Shown piece by piece: positions 16,288 through 24,649 of a stretch of DNA of 28,428 nt (position 1 is the first letter of the stretch; every line of letters begins with the position of its first letter). The DNA lies in assembly GCA_964453915.1 (NCBI GenBank), contig CAYVPW010000015.1, positions 1-28,428 of the forward strand. Reading direction: 5' to 3'. The notes under the pieces were generated by a model that saw only the letters and a list, made by a program, of their open reading frames with translations, searched no databases and was not told the DNA's origin. This DNA comes from UBA1259 sp964453915 (GTDB lineage: Bacteria > Bacillota > Clostridia > Christensenellales > Borkfalkiaceae). Made by a program: the position numbers and the translations under genes.

Positions 16288-16296
16288 ATTATACCA
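16288..16296 (-). promoter_or_regulatory. Extended -10 promoter for a leaderless lipoprotein mRNA
   Basis: The minus strand has TGGTATAAT, a perfect -10 box with the TGn extension, and no recognisable -35 box. Only 9 bases separate it from the ATG at 16278, so the transcript should start 1-3 bases before the start codon. Confidence 0.5.
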
Positions 16297-16372
16297 CAAA
16301 GAAAGTTTTGCGCTATTGTACTTTTGTATTAAAAATTAAAAAATTTATTGATTTTTTGTTGCAAATTAAAAC

Positions 16373-16404
16373 AAAAAAAGCGTTGCAAAACGCAACGCAA
16401 AAAA
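16373..16404 (-). terminator. Intrinsic terminator of the fucosidase/sugar operon
   Basis: A perfect 7-bp stem (16380-16386 with 16392-16398), G+C-rich and with a 5-base loop, is followed on the minus strand by seven Ts. A-runs on both sides could let it work in both directions. It lies about 80 bases after the last gene of the operon. Confidence 0.88.
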
Positions 16405-16479
16405 TACTGTAAAAAATAGCATTATTTATTTCTACTGTCGTTTTTTTAATAAAAACGCAAAATTAGCGACAAACGATTA

Positions 16480-18024
16480 TCAAAGGGCCTTATAATAAAG
16501 CGTCAAAACCGTTCTATCAGAAGCATAGCATATATCTGAAAGTTTGTTTTGATACACAATCTTTCCACAGTAATAAACGGGGTCATCTATTAGGTTATAC
16601 CCAAGCATAGAACTTGCCTTTTCTTCCGTAGTCAACACTATATTATCACCTATCGCAACGCCTGAATTTATAAAAACACTTTCGGAATTTACAATATTCA
16701 AATCTTTATCAATATAAATTTTGTTTATGTTGTACCCGCCTATACACCCTTCTTCTCTATCGGATAACCTGTTTAAAAAATTTTCGTTTAATATAGTGCT
16801 TAAAGAAGAATTGTCTTTTACGGCAGACTGCGCAATATACGCAACCGACCTAGAATTGTTTTTAACGTTTCCGTTTTTATATTCGCTTAGCACTCTTATG
16901 CAAGAACCGTCGCTTTTTTTGGTTATGGAAATCATTCCTTTGGAAACAAACTCTCTGTCTAAATTTTTTGTTTTAACGTTGCCCATTGCACTGCGATAAG
17001 AATAATAAACAACGCCCTTTTCGTTAGTGTATTCAATAGGTTTTTTTGTTCTTTTATCCGCAGTAAAAACACACCTTGCGCAAACGATTTTACTTTCTTC
17101 GGCAACGCTGTTTATAAAGGTGTTTTCTCCAAAAATAAGATTATCTATAGTTAAGTCTCCGTAAAGTTCTAAATAATCCTCGGGCATAAGCAGATTAAAG
17201 TAATAAATGCTATAATCTTTTTGAGGATATTTTGCAGCCAACTCTTCTACCAAATCCTTAGAAACAAAATACCTAACGCTGTAATCGCCGTATTTTTTAT
17301 TGGTCGTCGCCCTAACGGACGCACCGTAAGACGCGGCGAATTTATAAAATCCTATAAGTTTAACAGAATATAAATTAAGTTCTGCTTCGCTTAAAGAAAC
17401 GTTATTTACGGCCTGATGTTTTAGATCAATCCTTACATATAAAAATTCATAATTTATAATTTGGGGATAAATCTTTTCGTTTAATACAGAACTAAAATCA
17501 ATGTTTTTTGTATTTATATCGTCGCTCTGTTCTCCGGAAACGTCTTTAACAAACTCTGTATAGTCCGTTCCGTTATAGCTATAAGATAGCCCTAAAGATT
17601 TTTCGTAAAGACCGTTTTTTATCTTAAATTCAAGTTGAACATCTAAAGATTTAAGGTTTACAAAAACACCGGTAAAGGATAGTGGAATTTTATATATAAT
17701 TTGCCCATTACATAGGTCTAGCGCACCGTTATTTGCACTTTTTGCAGAAACAACACCGTTAAGATAATTGCCGTATTCGCCCGTAAAAATCCCGTCGTTA
17801 TATATTGATAAAGAACGGTGCCCTTCTATAGAAAAACCAACCTTTCTAAAATCGTCTTCTATCAAATATTCTCCGGCATCACCTAAATATCCGCCCAAAT
17901 CTTCTCCAAATGCAAAATTATCCGCAGTAGGTTGCTGTAAATAATAAACGCCTACCCCCCCCGCCGCTATTGCGACGAGCAAAATAAGCGTTATAAATAA
18001 TTTTTTCACTACTGCTTTTTGCAT
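16480..18024 (-). CDS. Membrane-anchored exported protein with a sandwich module and a second unknown domain
   Basis: This 514-aa protein has one N-terminal hydrophobic helix (8-28) after a basic start, which acts as a signal anchor or signal peptide. Residues about 55-235 match the module of the surface-protein locus (I-I-Y-K-I strand, S-Y-S-Y-N-G-T-D-Y, L-Y-V-R-I-D-L, V-K-L-I-G-F-Y). Residues about 236-514 form another domain, with G-A-S-V-R-A-T, a Y-F-V-S-K-D segment, L-L-M-P-E-D-Y and R-S-V-A-Y-I-A-Q-S-A-V. It resembles an unnamed domain that I recall from exported proteins of gut Bacillota. No catalytic motif is visible. It starts 12 bases after the mutarotase-like gene and is the last gene of the sugar operon, so a role in sensing or binding the same glycans is plausible. 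Confidence 0.7.
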   Translation of the reverse strand: MQKAVVKKLFITLILLVAIAAGGVGVYYLQQPTADNFAFGEDLGGYLGDAGEYLIEDDFRKVGFSIEGHRSLSIYNDGIFTGEYGNYLNGVVSAKSANNGALDLCNGQIIYKIPLSFTGVFVNLKSLDVQLEFKIKNGLYEKSLGLSYSYNGTDYTEFVKDVSGEQSDDINTKNIDFSSVLNEKIYPQIINYEFLYVRIDLKHQAVNNVSLSEAELNLYSVKLIGFYKFAASYGASVRATTNKKYGDYSVRYFVSKDLVEELAAKYPQKDYSIYYFNLLMPEDYLELYGDLTIDNLIFGENTFINSVAEESKIVCARCVFTADKRTKKPIEYTNEKGVVYYSYRSAMGNVKTKNLDREFVSKGMISITKKSDGSCIRVLSEYKNGNVKNNSRSVAYIAQSAVKDNSSLSTILNENFLNRLSDREEGCIGGYNINKIYIDKDLNIVNSESVFINSGVAIGDNIVLTTEEKASSMLGYNLIDDPVYYCGKIVYQNKLSDICYASDRTVLTLYYKAL

Positions 18025-18036
18025 ATAATCTTTTAA

Positions 18037-18942
18037 TTAGATATCTTTTACTTCTATAGAAATATCGTAAACGTGAATATCTCCCGCCGATATTTTCTTT
18101 TTAGCAAAGTCACCGTCTAACGTTGTAGTGCTTGGCTCTATTCCCAAAGCGTAATCTCCGCATATCATACTTTTCCATTCGATAAAATGCGGCAATAGCT
18201 CTTCGTCGTAATTAAATTCTACGGATTTACCTTTTTTTTCGTTTATCACCAAAACGTTGCCTTTTTTTACTTTATGAAAAAACACGGTCTCTTCTATCTC
18301 CGCCTCAGGCTCTTCCATAATAAGGCAGTCTTTCAGTTTTGTTTTTGCATATTCGGTTCTGGGAACACTGCTTATGATAGGCGCAACAATTTTAACACCG
18401 CTATCTAAAAACGGATAGCCTAAATTCATATGAAAAAGCAAAGCGTATTCGGCAGTTTTATAGCCTTTGTTTACAACTTCGGTTTTTATAGAAATTTTTC
18501 CGCTTTTATATTTTGTTTCAACAGTTCTTTTAACAAGCAAATCACTTAAAAACAATCCGTTATGTTCTACTTCCGCAACCGCCTTAAAACTTTCTCCGTC
18601 ACACTCTAATACCATTAAATTTGCGGGGATATTGTGGTATCTTCCGTGTATGGGCAACTCTCTTCCGCCAACGGTATCTAAACCGCAAGTATAAAGCATT
18701 CCACCGTTAAAAACGTTATCGAACTTATCACAAAAAACGCAAAGCCCGTTTTTTGTTAAAAAACTAACGTTTTCGCCTTTATGTCTGAGATAATCGATAT
18801 CAAAACCGTTATCTAAAAGCAAAGAAAAAGATATGCAGCCGTTATCCACTTCTATCGCGCGCTTACCGCCTGATTTTCCGTCTAAATAAGCGATTTTCCT
18901 AACTGAAATAAGTTGCTCTTTGTTATTTACTTTTCCGTTCAT
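18037..18942 (-). CDS. DUF4432 aldose-1-epimerase-like protein
   Basis: This cytoplasmic protein of about 301 aa has the galactose-mutarotase-like fold of the DUF4432 family. Family marks are the G-L-D-T-V-G-G region followed by H-G-R-Y-H-N-I-P-A (about residues 99-108), an E-V-x-N-x-G strand, the F-H-M-N-L-G-Y-P segment and a terminal G-I-E-P-S-T-T strand. The family is thought to bind or interconvert sugar anomers; the substrate is not known. I prefer the ATG at 18942, two bases after the isomerase stop, over an in-frame TTG at 18948 that would overlap it. No clear ribosome site is present, so translation is probably coupled. Its place after an isomerase and a sugar kinase supports a role in sugar catabolism. 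Confidence 0.8.
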   Translation of the reverse strand: MNGKVNNKEQLISVRKIAYLDGKSGGKRAIEVDNGCISFSLLLDNGFDIDYLRHKGENVSFLTKNGLCVFCDKFDNVFNGGMLYTCGLDTVGGRELPIHGRYHNIPANLMVLECDGESFKAVAEVEHNGLFLSDLLVKRTVETKYKSGKISIKTEVVNKGYKTAEYALLFHMNLGYPFLDSGVKIVAPIISSVPRTEYAKTKLKDCLIMEEPEAEIEETVFFHKVKKGNVLVINEKKGKSVEFNYDEELLPHFIEWKSMICGDYALGIEPSTTTLDGDFAKKKISAGDIHVYDISIEVKDI

Positions 18943-18944
18943 AA

Positions 18945-20018
18945 TCAATCTTGCTTACTAGGCAAGCACTCTATAAGCACAGCCTTTTCTTCACTTACTA
19001 TTTTAAATTTTCCTTCCGCAACGAACGGTAAATAAAAATAGTCGCCCGTTTTAATTTCTTTTTCGTAATTATCGCCTATTATACGCGCTTTTCCTTCTAA
19101 ACAAATGTAAACGGAAGGCGCATAATTCATAGTAAATTCACCGCCGTTTTTTACGGTGTGTCTTACTTCTCCAAAACAAGGCGTATCGTTATAATCGATT
19201 AAAATTTCTTTAACGTATTTATCCGTTTCTATCGCCTTTTTAGGATATACCTTTGCAAATTCTTTTGCAGCTTCGCCGTAAATATCGTAGTTTATAGCGT
19301 CTAAAGCAACGTCTTTTGATAAGCCTATATACTCTTCTTTTTCGCTTATATGGTAGTCTCCGCACCATCTTTCGGGTTGAATAGTAAAGTCCGTGGGCTC
19401 TTGCACTTCTATAACGGTGCAACCTGCGCCTATTGCGTGTATAAGCCCCGCTTTAATAAGCCAAATATCGCCCACTTCCACGTCTACACCCTGCAACAAG
19501 GTACCCATAACGTCTTTTTCCGTTTCGCTTACTTCTTCTAATTTAGAAAGTTCTTCTTTGGTTATTTTATCCTTAAACCCGAAATATAACTTTGCGTTGG
19601 GACGCTTTGCTATTACAAGCCATGCTTCCGTTTTTCCGTATTCAGAATTAAAATTCTTTCTAGAAAACTCTTTGGTCGGGTGAACTTGGAAAGGCAATCT
19701 TACGGCACTGTCTAAAAACTTTACAAGACAGTCGTATTTTCTGTTGCCAAGCAAATCTTCTTTATAATCGTTAAGCAAATCGTCAAAATATATATCCGTT
19801 CCCTTAACTTTTGCAACGCCGTCTCTTTCGCCGAAATACACGGGGTTTATTGCCTTAACCTTGCTTGCCACCCACTCTTCCGGAAACATATTATCCGTTC
19901 CGTCGTCATACCCGTCGTTAAAAATATCTTTATAAGGCTTGCCGCCTTTATAAATCCTATAAACACGGTTTCTTTCAAAAAAAATCGGTTCTTTAACAAT
20001 TTGTTTTATATCTTTCAT
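18945..20018 (-). CDS. manA: Class I mannose-6-phosphate isomerase
   Basis: This 357-aa cupin metalloenzyme interconverts mannose-6-phosphate and fructose-6-phosphate in the cytoplasm. The zinc ligands of type I isomerases are present: Gln111 and His113 in F-Q-V-H-P, Glu131 in K-T-E-A-W and His194 in A-G-L-I-H-A-I-G. The N-terminus (E-R-N-R-V-Y-R-x-Y-x-G-G-K) and F-P-E-E-W-V-A-S match the form common in clostridia. The start overlaps the kinase stop by 4 bases (ATGA), which shows translational coupling. Next to a fructokinase it would pass fructose-6-phosphate towards mannose-6-phosphate, or the reverse. Confidence 0.9.
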   Translation of the reverse strand: MKDIKQIVKEPIFFERNRVYRIYKGGKPYKDIFNDGYDDGTDNMFPEEWVASKVKAINPVYFGERDGVAKVKGTDIYFDDLLNDYKEDLLGNRKYDCLVKFLDSAVRLPFQVHPTKEFSRKNFNSEYGKTEAWLVIAKRPNAKLYFGFKDKITKEELSKLEEVSETEKDVMGTLLQGVDVEVGDIWLIKAGLIHAIGAGCTVIEVQEPTDFTIQPERWCGDYHISEKEEYIGLSKDVALDAINYDIYGEAAKEFAKVYPKKAIETDKYVKEILIDYNDTPCFGEVRHTVKNGGEFTMNYAPSVYICLEGKARIIGDNYEKEIKTGDYFYLPFVAEGKFKIVSEEKAVLIECLPSKQD

Positions 20019-20893
20019 AACTCGATTGCTCCCATAAATTGCGTTGTATCCGCACCCGCTTTATTTGCCTTTATAAGTGCATTTTCTATATTTTCTTTTG
20101 TAAAAGACTTGCCTTCAATATTAGCTAAAAGAGTACCGAAAAACGCATCTCCAGCGCCAGTTGTGTCAACCGGTTTAACTTTTTCTGTCGGAACAATACC
20201 GTACTCTCCGTTTGCATAATAAAAACTGCCTTTACTACCTAAAGAAACAACTATTAACGTGCCCTTTTTATAAATACTTTCCACCGCTTGTTTTACGTCT
20301 TCTATACCGGTATAAAGCCTTAGTTCGTCATCGCTAAACTTAATAATATCCGCACATGAAACAAACGGTTTATACGCATTTAGTGCATCGTTAAAATCCT
20401 TATAAATATCCATACGGAAATTCAAATCAAAACTCAAAAGTTTACCCGCTTTTTTTACGTTTTTAGCTATTTTTGCCGCAAGTTTTTTCCCGTTCTTTTC
20501 GGAAAGCATTAAAGAGCCCAAATGAACGATAGAAAGTTCCTTATTGTAAAAATCCACGTCTTTAATATCAACGTTAAAGTCCGCCGTATCGTGACGATAA
20601 AAAGAAAAATCTCTTTCTCCGTTATCTAACGTCACAAAAGCAAGCGTGGTATTTCTTTTATCGTCCTTTTGAATATCCAACTTATCCAACTTTGCCTTTT
20701 CGGCTTCTTTAATTAAAAAATTACCAACCGTATCTGCGCCAACTCTTCCTAAAAAAGCAACGGAAGCACCCGCTTTTTTTGCGTTTACGGCAACGTTAAA
20801 CGGTGCACCGCCGCAGTGTGCGTCAAAAACGGTTTTGCCGTTTTCGTTATTCCCTATCATATCAACAAGAATTTCGCCAATAGATAAAATCAT
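20015..20893 (-). CDS. PfkB-family carbohydrate kinase, probably fructokinase
   Basis: This 292-aa ribokinase/PfkB-fold enzyme phosphorylates a sugar with ATP in the cytoplasm. The N-terminal G-G-A-P-F-N-V-A-V-N motif (28-37) and the C-terminal D-T-T-G-A-G-D-A-F motif (243-251, catalytic Asp249) are intact. It looks most like bacterial fructokinases (M-G-A-I near the C-terminus, Q-F region), and the mannose-6-phosphate isomerase next to it fits a fructose substrate. Other ketoses or 2-keto-3-deoxygluconate cannot be excluded. Its ATG overlaps the fucosidase stop by one base (TGATG), and its own stop overlaps the isomerase start by four. Confidence 0.86.
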   Translation of the reverse strand: MILSIGEILVDMIGNNENGKTVFDAHCGGAPFNVAVNAKKAGASVAFLGRVGADTVGNFLIKEAEKAKLDKLDIQKDDKRNTTLAFVTLDNGERDFSFYRHDTADFNVDIKDVDFYNKELSIVHLGSLMLSEKNGKKLAAKIAKNVKKAGKLLSFDLNFRMDIYKDFNDALNAYKPFVSCADIIKFSDDELRLYTGIEDVKQAVESIYKKGTLIVVSLGSKGSFYYANGEYGIVPTEKVKPVDTTGAGDAFFGTLLANIEGKSFTKENIENALIKANKAGADTTQFMGAIEL

Positions 20894-22101
20894 CAGTCTT
20901 TCACCTTTAATACTCTTCCCGTAAGGCTAGTGCCGTAAGAGAAGGGTTTTACTTTTAATTTTCCCTTTTTAATTTCCGCCTTAGAACCGTCGTCTAACCA
21001 AACGCCCTTTTTAACGGATATATCTTCCGGCAAATCTATATATCTGTCGTTTGCACCGTATGCAACGTTTGTATCGGAAGACATTTGAACGTCTTTAACG
21101 TAAAGATATCTGCAATCTTTTGCTTCTAATAATAAGCAATCTTTAGTCAACTCTCTTCCGCCGTGAACGCTGTAAATAAAGTTTTTATTTGCCTTATTCC
21201 AAATACCGATACATTCCATAATGCCCTTATCTACAAGCCTTATTTCACCGTTGCCCATAGGACCTACATTTAGGCTAAAATTACATCTATTCATTCTACA
21301 TTCCACAAGATTTCCTATTAAAGAACCTATGGATTTATAATTTATATCCGCATTAGCAACGCCCCAGTGGTCGTTTAATACCTGGCACATTTCACCTGTT
21401 CTGTATCTGCCCGTTGTATCCGTAGGGCAGGTTTGTCCTCTTTCAAAAGTGACGCTGTCTATTTCTTTGTGACCTATTTCGCCTAATCTTTGAAGCCCCG
21501 TATTATTCATTATAATACATTCAGGTTGGTATTTTCTTATTGTTGCGTAAAGCCTGTCTTCTTGCCAGTCGTCGTTTATATGGCAGCCGTCCCAAATACC
21601 GTCAAACCACAAGCCGCCTATTTTGCCGTAGTTAGTGCAAAGAATTTCTACACTTTTTACTAAATAATCTATATATGCGGGGAAGTTAGTGTAGTAATCG
21701 GAATGATGCCAGTCTAAAAGCGTGTGATAAAAGAAAGGCACAATGCCGTTTTTATTACATTCGTCTACAAACTCTTTAACCAAATCTCTACCGCACGCAG
21801 AGTGAGGTGCATCGTATTTGTTAAGTCCCTTTGTGTCGTAAAGAGAAAAGCCTTCGTGATGGCGGGTTGTAAGCGTGATATATTTGCAACCTGCGCTCTT
21901 TGCGGTTTTTACAAGGTTTTTTGCCCAACTTTTTGAAACGTTAAATTTTTTGAAAGAATCAAAATATTTTTCGTCCTTTTTTACTTTATCATTTAAATAA
22001 TGCGCCCATTCACCCTTTGCATATTTGCTGTAAAGCCCAAAGTGCACGAACATTCCAAAGCCTAGTTTTTCAAAGTCTTTTACGTACTGGTACTTGTCCA
22101 T
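20893..22101 (-). CDS. Intracellular GH29 alpha-L-fucosidase
   Basis: This 402-aa glycoside hydrolase family 29 protein removes alpha-linked L-fucose from glycans. Seen are the G-M-F-V-H-F-G-L-Y start (16-24), T-T-R-H-H-E-G-F (78-85), L-L-D-W-H-H (128-133) and G-G-L-W-F-D-G (162-168), in which Asp167 is the likely nucleophile. A short C-terminal domain follows and no carbohydrate-binding module is attached. There is no signal peptide, so it acts on oligosaccharides already taken up, although no transporter lies in the window. It is the first gene of the sugar operon, with AGGAG 5 bases before ATG and a strong promoter about 30 bases upstream. The acid/base residue cannot be assigned with certainty by eye. 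Confidence 0.88.
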   Translation of the reverse strand: MDKYQYVKDFEKLGFGMFVHFGLYSKYAKGEWAHYLNDKVKKDEKYFDSFKKFNVSKSWAKNLVKTAKSAGCKYITLTTRHHEGFSLYDTKGLNKYDAPHSACGRDLVKEFVDECNKNGIVPFFYHTLLDWHHSDYYTNFPAYIDYLVKSVEILCTNYGKIGGLWFDGIWDGCHINDDWQEDRLYATIRKYQPECIIMNNTGLQRLGEIGHKEIDSVTFERGQTCPTDTTGRYRTGEMCQVLNDHWGVANADINYKSIGSLIGNLVECRMNRCNFSLNVGPMGNGEIRLVDKGIMECIGIWNKANKNFIYSVHGGRELTKDCLLLEAKDCRYLYVKDVQMSSDTNVAYGANDRYIDLPEDISVKKGVWLDDGSKAEIKKGKLKVKPFSYGTSLTGRVLKVKD

Positions 22102-22124
22102 AATTTCTCCTAAAAATTTTTATA

Positions 22125-22158
22125 CGCTTATTCTATCATTTAAGCGAAAAAAAATCAA
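22125..22158 (-). promoter_or_regulatory. Promoter and operator-like dyad of the sugar operon
   Basis: TTGATT (22153-22158), a 17-base spacer and TAGAAT (22130-22135) with a TGA extension form a good sigma-A promoter. A perfect inverted repeat, CGCTTA / TAAGCG with a 10-base centre (22125-22130 and 22141-22146), brackets the -10 box. A third copy (TCGCTTA, 22199-22205) lies at the end of the preceding gene. A repressor responding to sugar is a likely reading, but no regulator gene is present here. Confidence 0.65.
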
Positions 22159-22202
22159 TAGTTTTTAATAAAATAATATCCTTAAAATCTATTTTACGTC
22201 GC

Positions 22203-22640
22203 TTATAAAAAACGCTTTAACCAAGTTAAATCTAGCTTCCATTCAGAAACAAGATTGCGCCTTTTATGTTGTTCGTTTACTTCTTTTAAGTCGGCTTTCA
22301 TTTCCACGTAAGTGCAGCCGTTTACTTTCATATAATGGTCTTCCGCACGCTCTAAATTGCCTTTTAAACTAGTCCTTCCTATATGAATTGCAGAATGACA
22401 GTCTTTACAAACAGAAACAACATCTTCTAGCTTTTGCACTTGCGTGCTTTCGTTATAACTCCACCTTTCGTGCGCCTCTAACCTATCCGTTATTTTGCCG
22501 CAAACAGCACACCTTCCGCCCGCTCTCTGCTTTGCGTCTTTTTTTATCTTATCCCAGTCTTTAGCGGATAAAATAGAACGCAAATTAGAATACCAACAGC
22601 TATCAGGAACTAACTCGAATTTAAGTTTTCTATCTTCCAT
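22203..22640 (-). CDS. HNH-endonuclease-like zinc protein
   Basis: This protein of about 145 aa has the HNH/zinc pattern C-A-V-C-G (about 51-55), L-E-A-H-E-R-W (about 61-67) and V-C-K-D-C-H-S-A-I-H (about 85-94). The N-terminal P-D-S-C-W-Y-S-N-L-R-S segment and C-terminal W-L-K-R belong to a compact family of HNH proteins that I recall from gut bacteria and mobile elements. The expected role is DNA cleavage or binding, not proven. I chose the ATG at 22640 because AGGAG ends 5 bases before it; an earlier in-frame ATG at 22658 lacks a ribosome site. The gene overlaps the end of the YhaN-like ATPase gene by 11 bases, so it is translated with the nuclease pair. Confidence 0.8.
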   Translation of the reverse strand: MEDRKLKFELVPDSCWYSNLRSILSAKDWDKIKKDAKQRAGGRCAVCGKITDRLEAHERWSYNESTQVQKLEDVVSVCKDCHSAIHIGRTSLKGNLERAEDHYMKVNGCTYVEMKADLKEVNEQHKRRNLVSEWKLDLTWLKRFL

Positions 22641-24648
22641 TTGCGCTCCTAGATTCATGACAGGTAAAATAGATAATTTGGTATTCTTTAGAAAGCGTGT
22701 TTAACGCATTTATCGCCCCTGAAATTTTATCTTTATCTAAGTTGACGAACGGATCGTCTAATATAATAAATGGCTTTTCTTTATCAAACAAAACGTCTAT
22801 CAAAGAAAATCTTTTACAAATTTCAAAAAGCGCCTTAAAACCTTCGCTAAAATACGCCGTTTCAAAAGATCCTGTATCTTCTCTGATTTTTACCGTCATA
22901 TCTAAATCCAATTCCGAAACGGCGTTAAAAGATTCATCTATCTCTTTAATGTATTTATTAAAAGAATTTTCTAACGGTTCTCTAAATTTTGCCTTTAAAT
23001 TTTCATCGGCTTTTTTAAGAATTTCCAAGGTTTTTACAACTATTTGATACTCGCTTGTAGCTTCGGCAAGTTTTTCGGTTAACTCGGTTTTTTTATTCTC
23101 GCAATCAACAAGATTTTGAGCCGTTTCGGAAAGTCTTAATAAAGCAACTTTTTTTTCGGAGAGTCTTTCGTTTACAGTTTGATAATCTCTTCTTGCTTGC
23201 TCTAAAAGCATTTTAGAATCTTCTAAACTTACAGCAACGCTAAAATTGTTATTTCCCACTATTTCATTTTGATACAAAGAAAGAGTTTTTGTTTTTTCTT
23301 CTTGTTCGGTTTTTAGCAATGCTATTTTATCGTTTATTCCGCTAAGCTCGGTTAAAAAAGAGTTATAATCGTTATAGTCTATCTTGAATTTTTCAGAAAA
23401 AGCAGTCAATTTATCCGCATAATCGTTAAGCGTGTTTTCAGCAAGAGATAATTCTTTTTGATTTTTTTCGAGCATTTCTAATAAAGAAAAATCCGGTTTT
23501 TTATTGCCGCTTTTTAAGTTTAGCCCTACAAACGTAAAAGCACCTACAACTCCTATCCCCAATAAAACGGCAGAAACTACCGCACCGAAAGAAGCAAAAA
23601 AACCAACCACTCCAACAAGCGCAATTGCAACAAAGGCAGCAAATAAATACGTATAAATTTTTGTTTCTTTATTTGTTTTAGGCGTTTTAGTGGCGGCGGC
23701 TTTCAATTCCGTAACGGTTTGTTTTAAAACGCTTATCTTTTCGTTTAGCGCAATAAAATCTTTATACAGTTTTTTATAATAATTTATCTCTTCTTCTTTT
23801 ACGTCATAACCGTTTAGCGATTTTATTAAACCGTTAATTTGAACGCTTATTTTATCGGTTTCTGCTTTTAATTCTTCGTATCTGTCTTTTTTTATCTTTA
23901 TCGCTTCCGCTTTAGACGCATTTTCAAATTCTGCGGTATAATTTTTTATTTTATCGTTTATTTCTTTGATTTTTTTATTGAGTTCTTCTACATCGGCTTT
24001 TACAACGGTTAAAGTTTCATCGGCTTTTTTTGCTCTTAAAATATCTTCGTTAGCAGAATAAATTTTATTTTGCAGTTCTGCAAGCAACCCTTTAGAGCCC
24101 TGCATTTTATAATATTTTGCCTTTTTCTCTAAACAAGCCACAGCCTTATCAAAAGCAACGGCATCGCCAAAATCCAGCACGGAATTGAGTTTTGCGGTAA
24201 TGCCTGAATTTATTTTCACCTCTAAACTTTTTTGAGAAAAATACGTAGAAGAAGTAAATCCTTCTTTATCTATCCCGAAAATTCTCTCTCCTAAATTTTC
24301 CGTTTTAGAAACGATTTTTCCCGTTTTTAAGTCGGTCATAACAACTTCGTCTTCAGACTCTTTATTACCGAAATATCTCTCTAATCTATAACGGTATTCT
24401 TTCCAAGAAAACTCTATATATCCACCGAATTTTTCCATAGAATTCCATGGCTTGTATTTTTTTCTATCACTGTCTAAAATGCTTTTTCTTCCGCTATCAA
24501 GCCCATAAAATATTGCGGTAATAAAAGAGCAAAGCGTAGTTTTTCCCCACCCGTTTTTTTGATTTATCTCGTTAAGACCCTCAGAAAAATCAAACGAACG
24601 GTTTTTTAGTTTTCCGAAAGACGAAACGTAGCATTTAATAATTTCCAT
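22630..24648 (-). CDS. SbcC/YhaN-like ATPase with coiled coils and a membrane hairpin
   Basis: This 672-aa P-loop protein of the Rad50/SbcC type probably works with the adjoining nuclease in DNA double-strand-break processing. The N-terminus has a Walker A-like N-G-W-G-K-T-T (32-38) in which the usual first glycine is Gln30, a known variant of this family. Long charged coiled coils (about 170-320 and 400-600) flank two hydrophobic helices (about 332-376), as in B. subtilis YhaN. The Walker B motif F-I-I-L-D-D-P-F lies near 620-630, followed by a D-loop-like N-L-D. The hairpin suggests membrane attachment. It starts one base after the nuclease stop and its end overlaps the HNH gene. Confidence 0.85.
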   Translation of the reverse strand: MEIIKCYVSSFGKLKNRSFDFSEGLNEINQKNGWGKTTLCSFITAIFYGLDSGRKSILDSDRKKYKPWNSMEKFGGYIEFSWKEYRYRLERYFGNKESEDEVVMTDLKTGKIVSKTENLGERIFGIDKEGFTSSTYFSQKSLEVKINSGITAKLNSVLDFGDAVAFDKAVACLEKKAKYYKMQGSKGLLAELQNKIYSANEDILRAKKADETLTVVKADVEELNKKIKEINDKIKNYTAEFENASKAEAIKIKKDRYEELKAETDKISVQINGLIKSLNGYDVKEEEINYYKKLYKDFIALNEKISVLKQTVTELKAAATKTPKTNKETKIYTYLFAAFVAIALVGVVGFFASFGAVVSAVLLGIGVVGAFTFVGLNLKSGNKKPDFSLLEMLEKNQKELSLAENTLNDYADKLTAFSEKFKIDYNDYNSFLTELSGINDKIALLKTEQEEKTKTLSLYQNEIVGNNNFSVAVSLEDSKMLLEQARRDYQTVNERLSEKKVALLRLSETAQNLVDCENKKTELTEKLAEATSEYQIVVKTLEILKKADENLKAKFREPLENSFNKYIKEIDESFNAVSELDLDMTVKIREDTGSFETAYFSEGFKALFEICKRFSLIDVLFDKEKPFIILDDPFVNLDKDKISGAINALNTLSKEYQIIYFTCHESRSANGR
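22646..22650 (-). promoter_or_regulatory. Ribosome site that sets the HNH gene start
   Basis: AGGAG on the minus strand lies inside the last codons of the ATPase gene and ends 5 bases before the ATG at 22640. It favours this start over the earlier ATG at 22658. Confidence 0.7.
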
Positions 24649-24649
24649 A

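Noticed and set aside
16279..16299. TTG start at 16299 for the lipoprotein
   Set aside because: It overlaps a perfect extended -10 box, and the ATG at 16278 gives a normal lipoprotein signal peptide.
19240..19422. A 60-aa minus-strand frame inside the mannose-6-phosphate isomerase gene
   Set aside because: It is rich in Arg and Tyr with no motif and lies in another frame of a conserved enzyme gene.
22203..22640. Prophage or mobile element suggested by the HNH gene
   Set aside because: No integrase, terminase, transposase or flanking repeats are present, and the gene is embedded in a YhaON operon.
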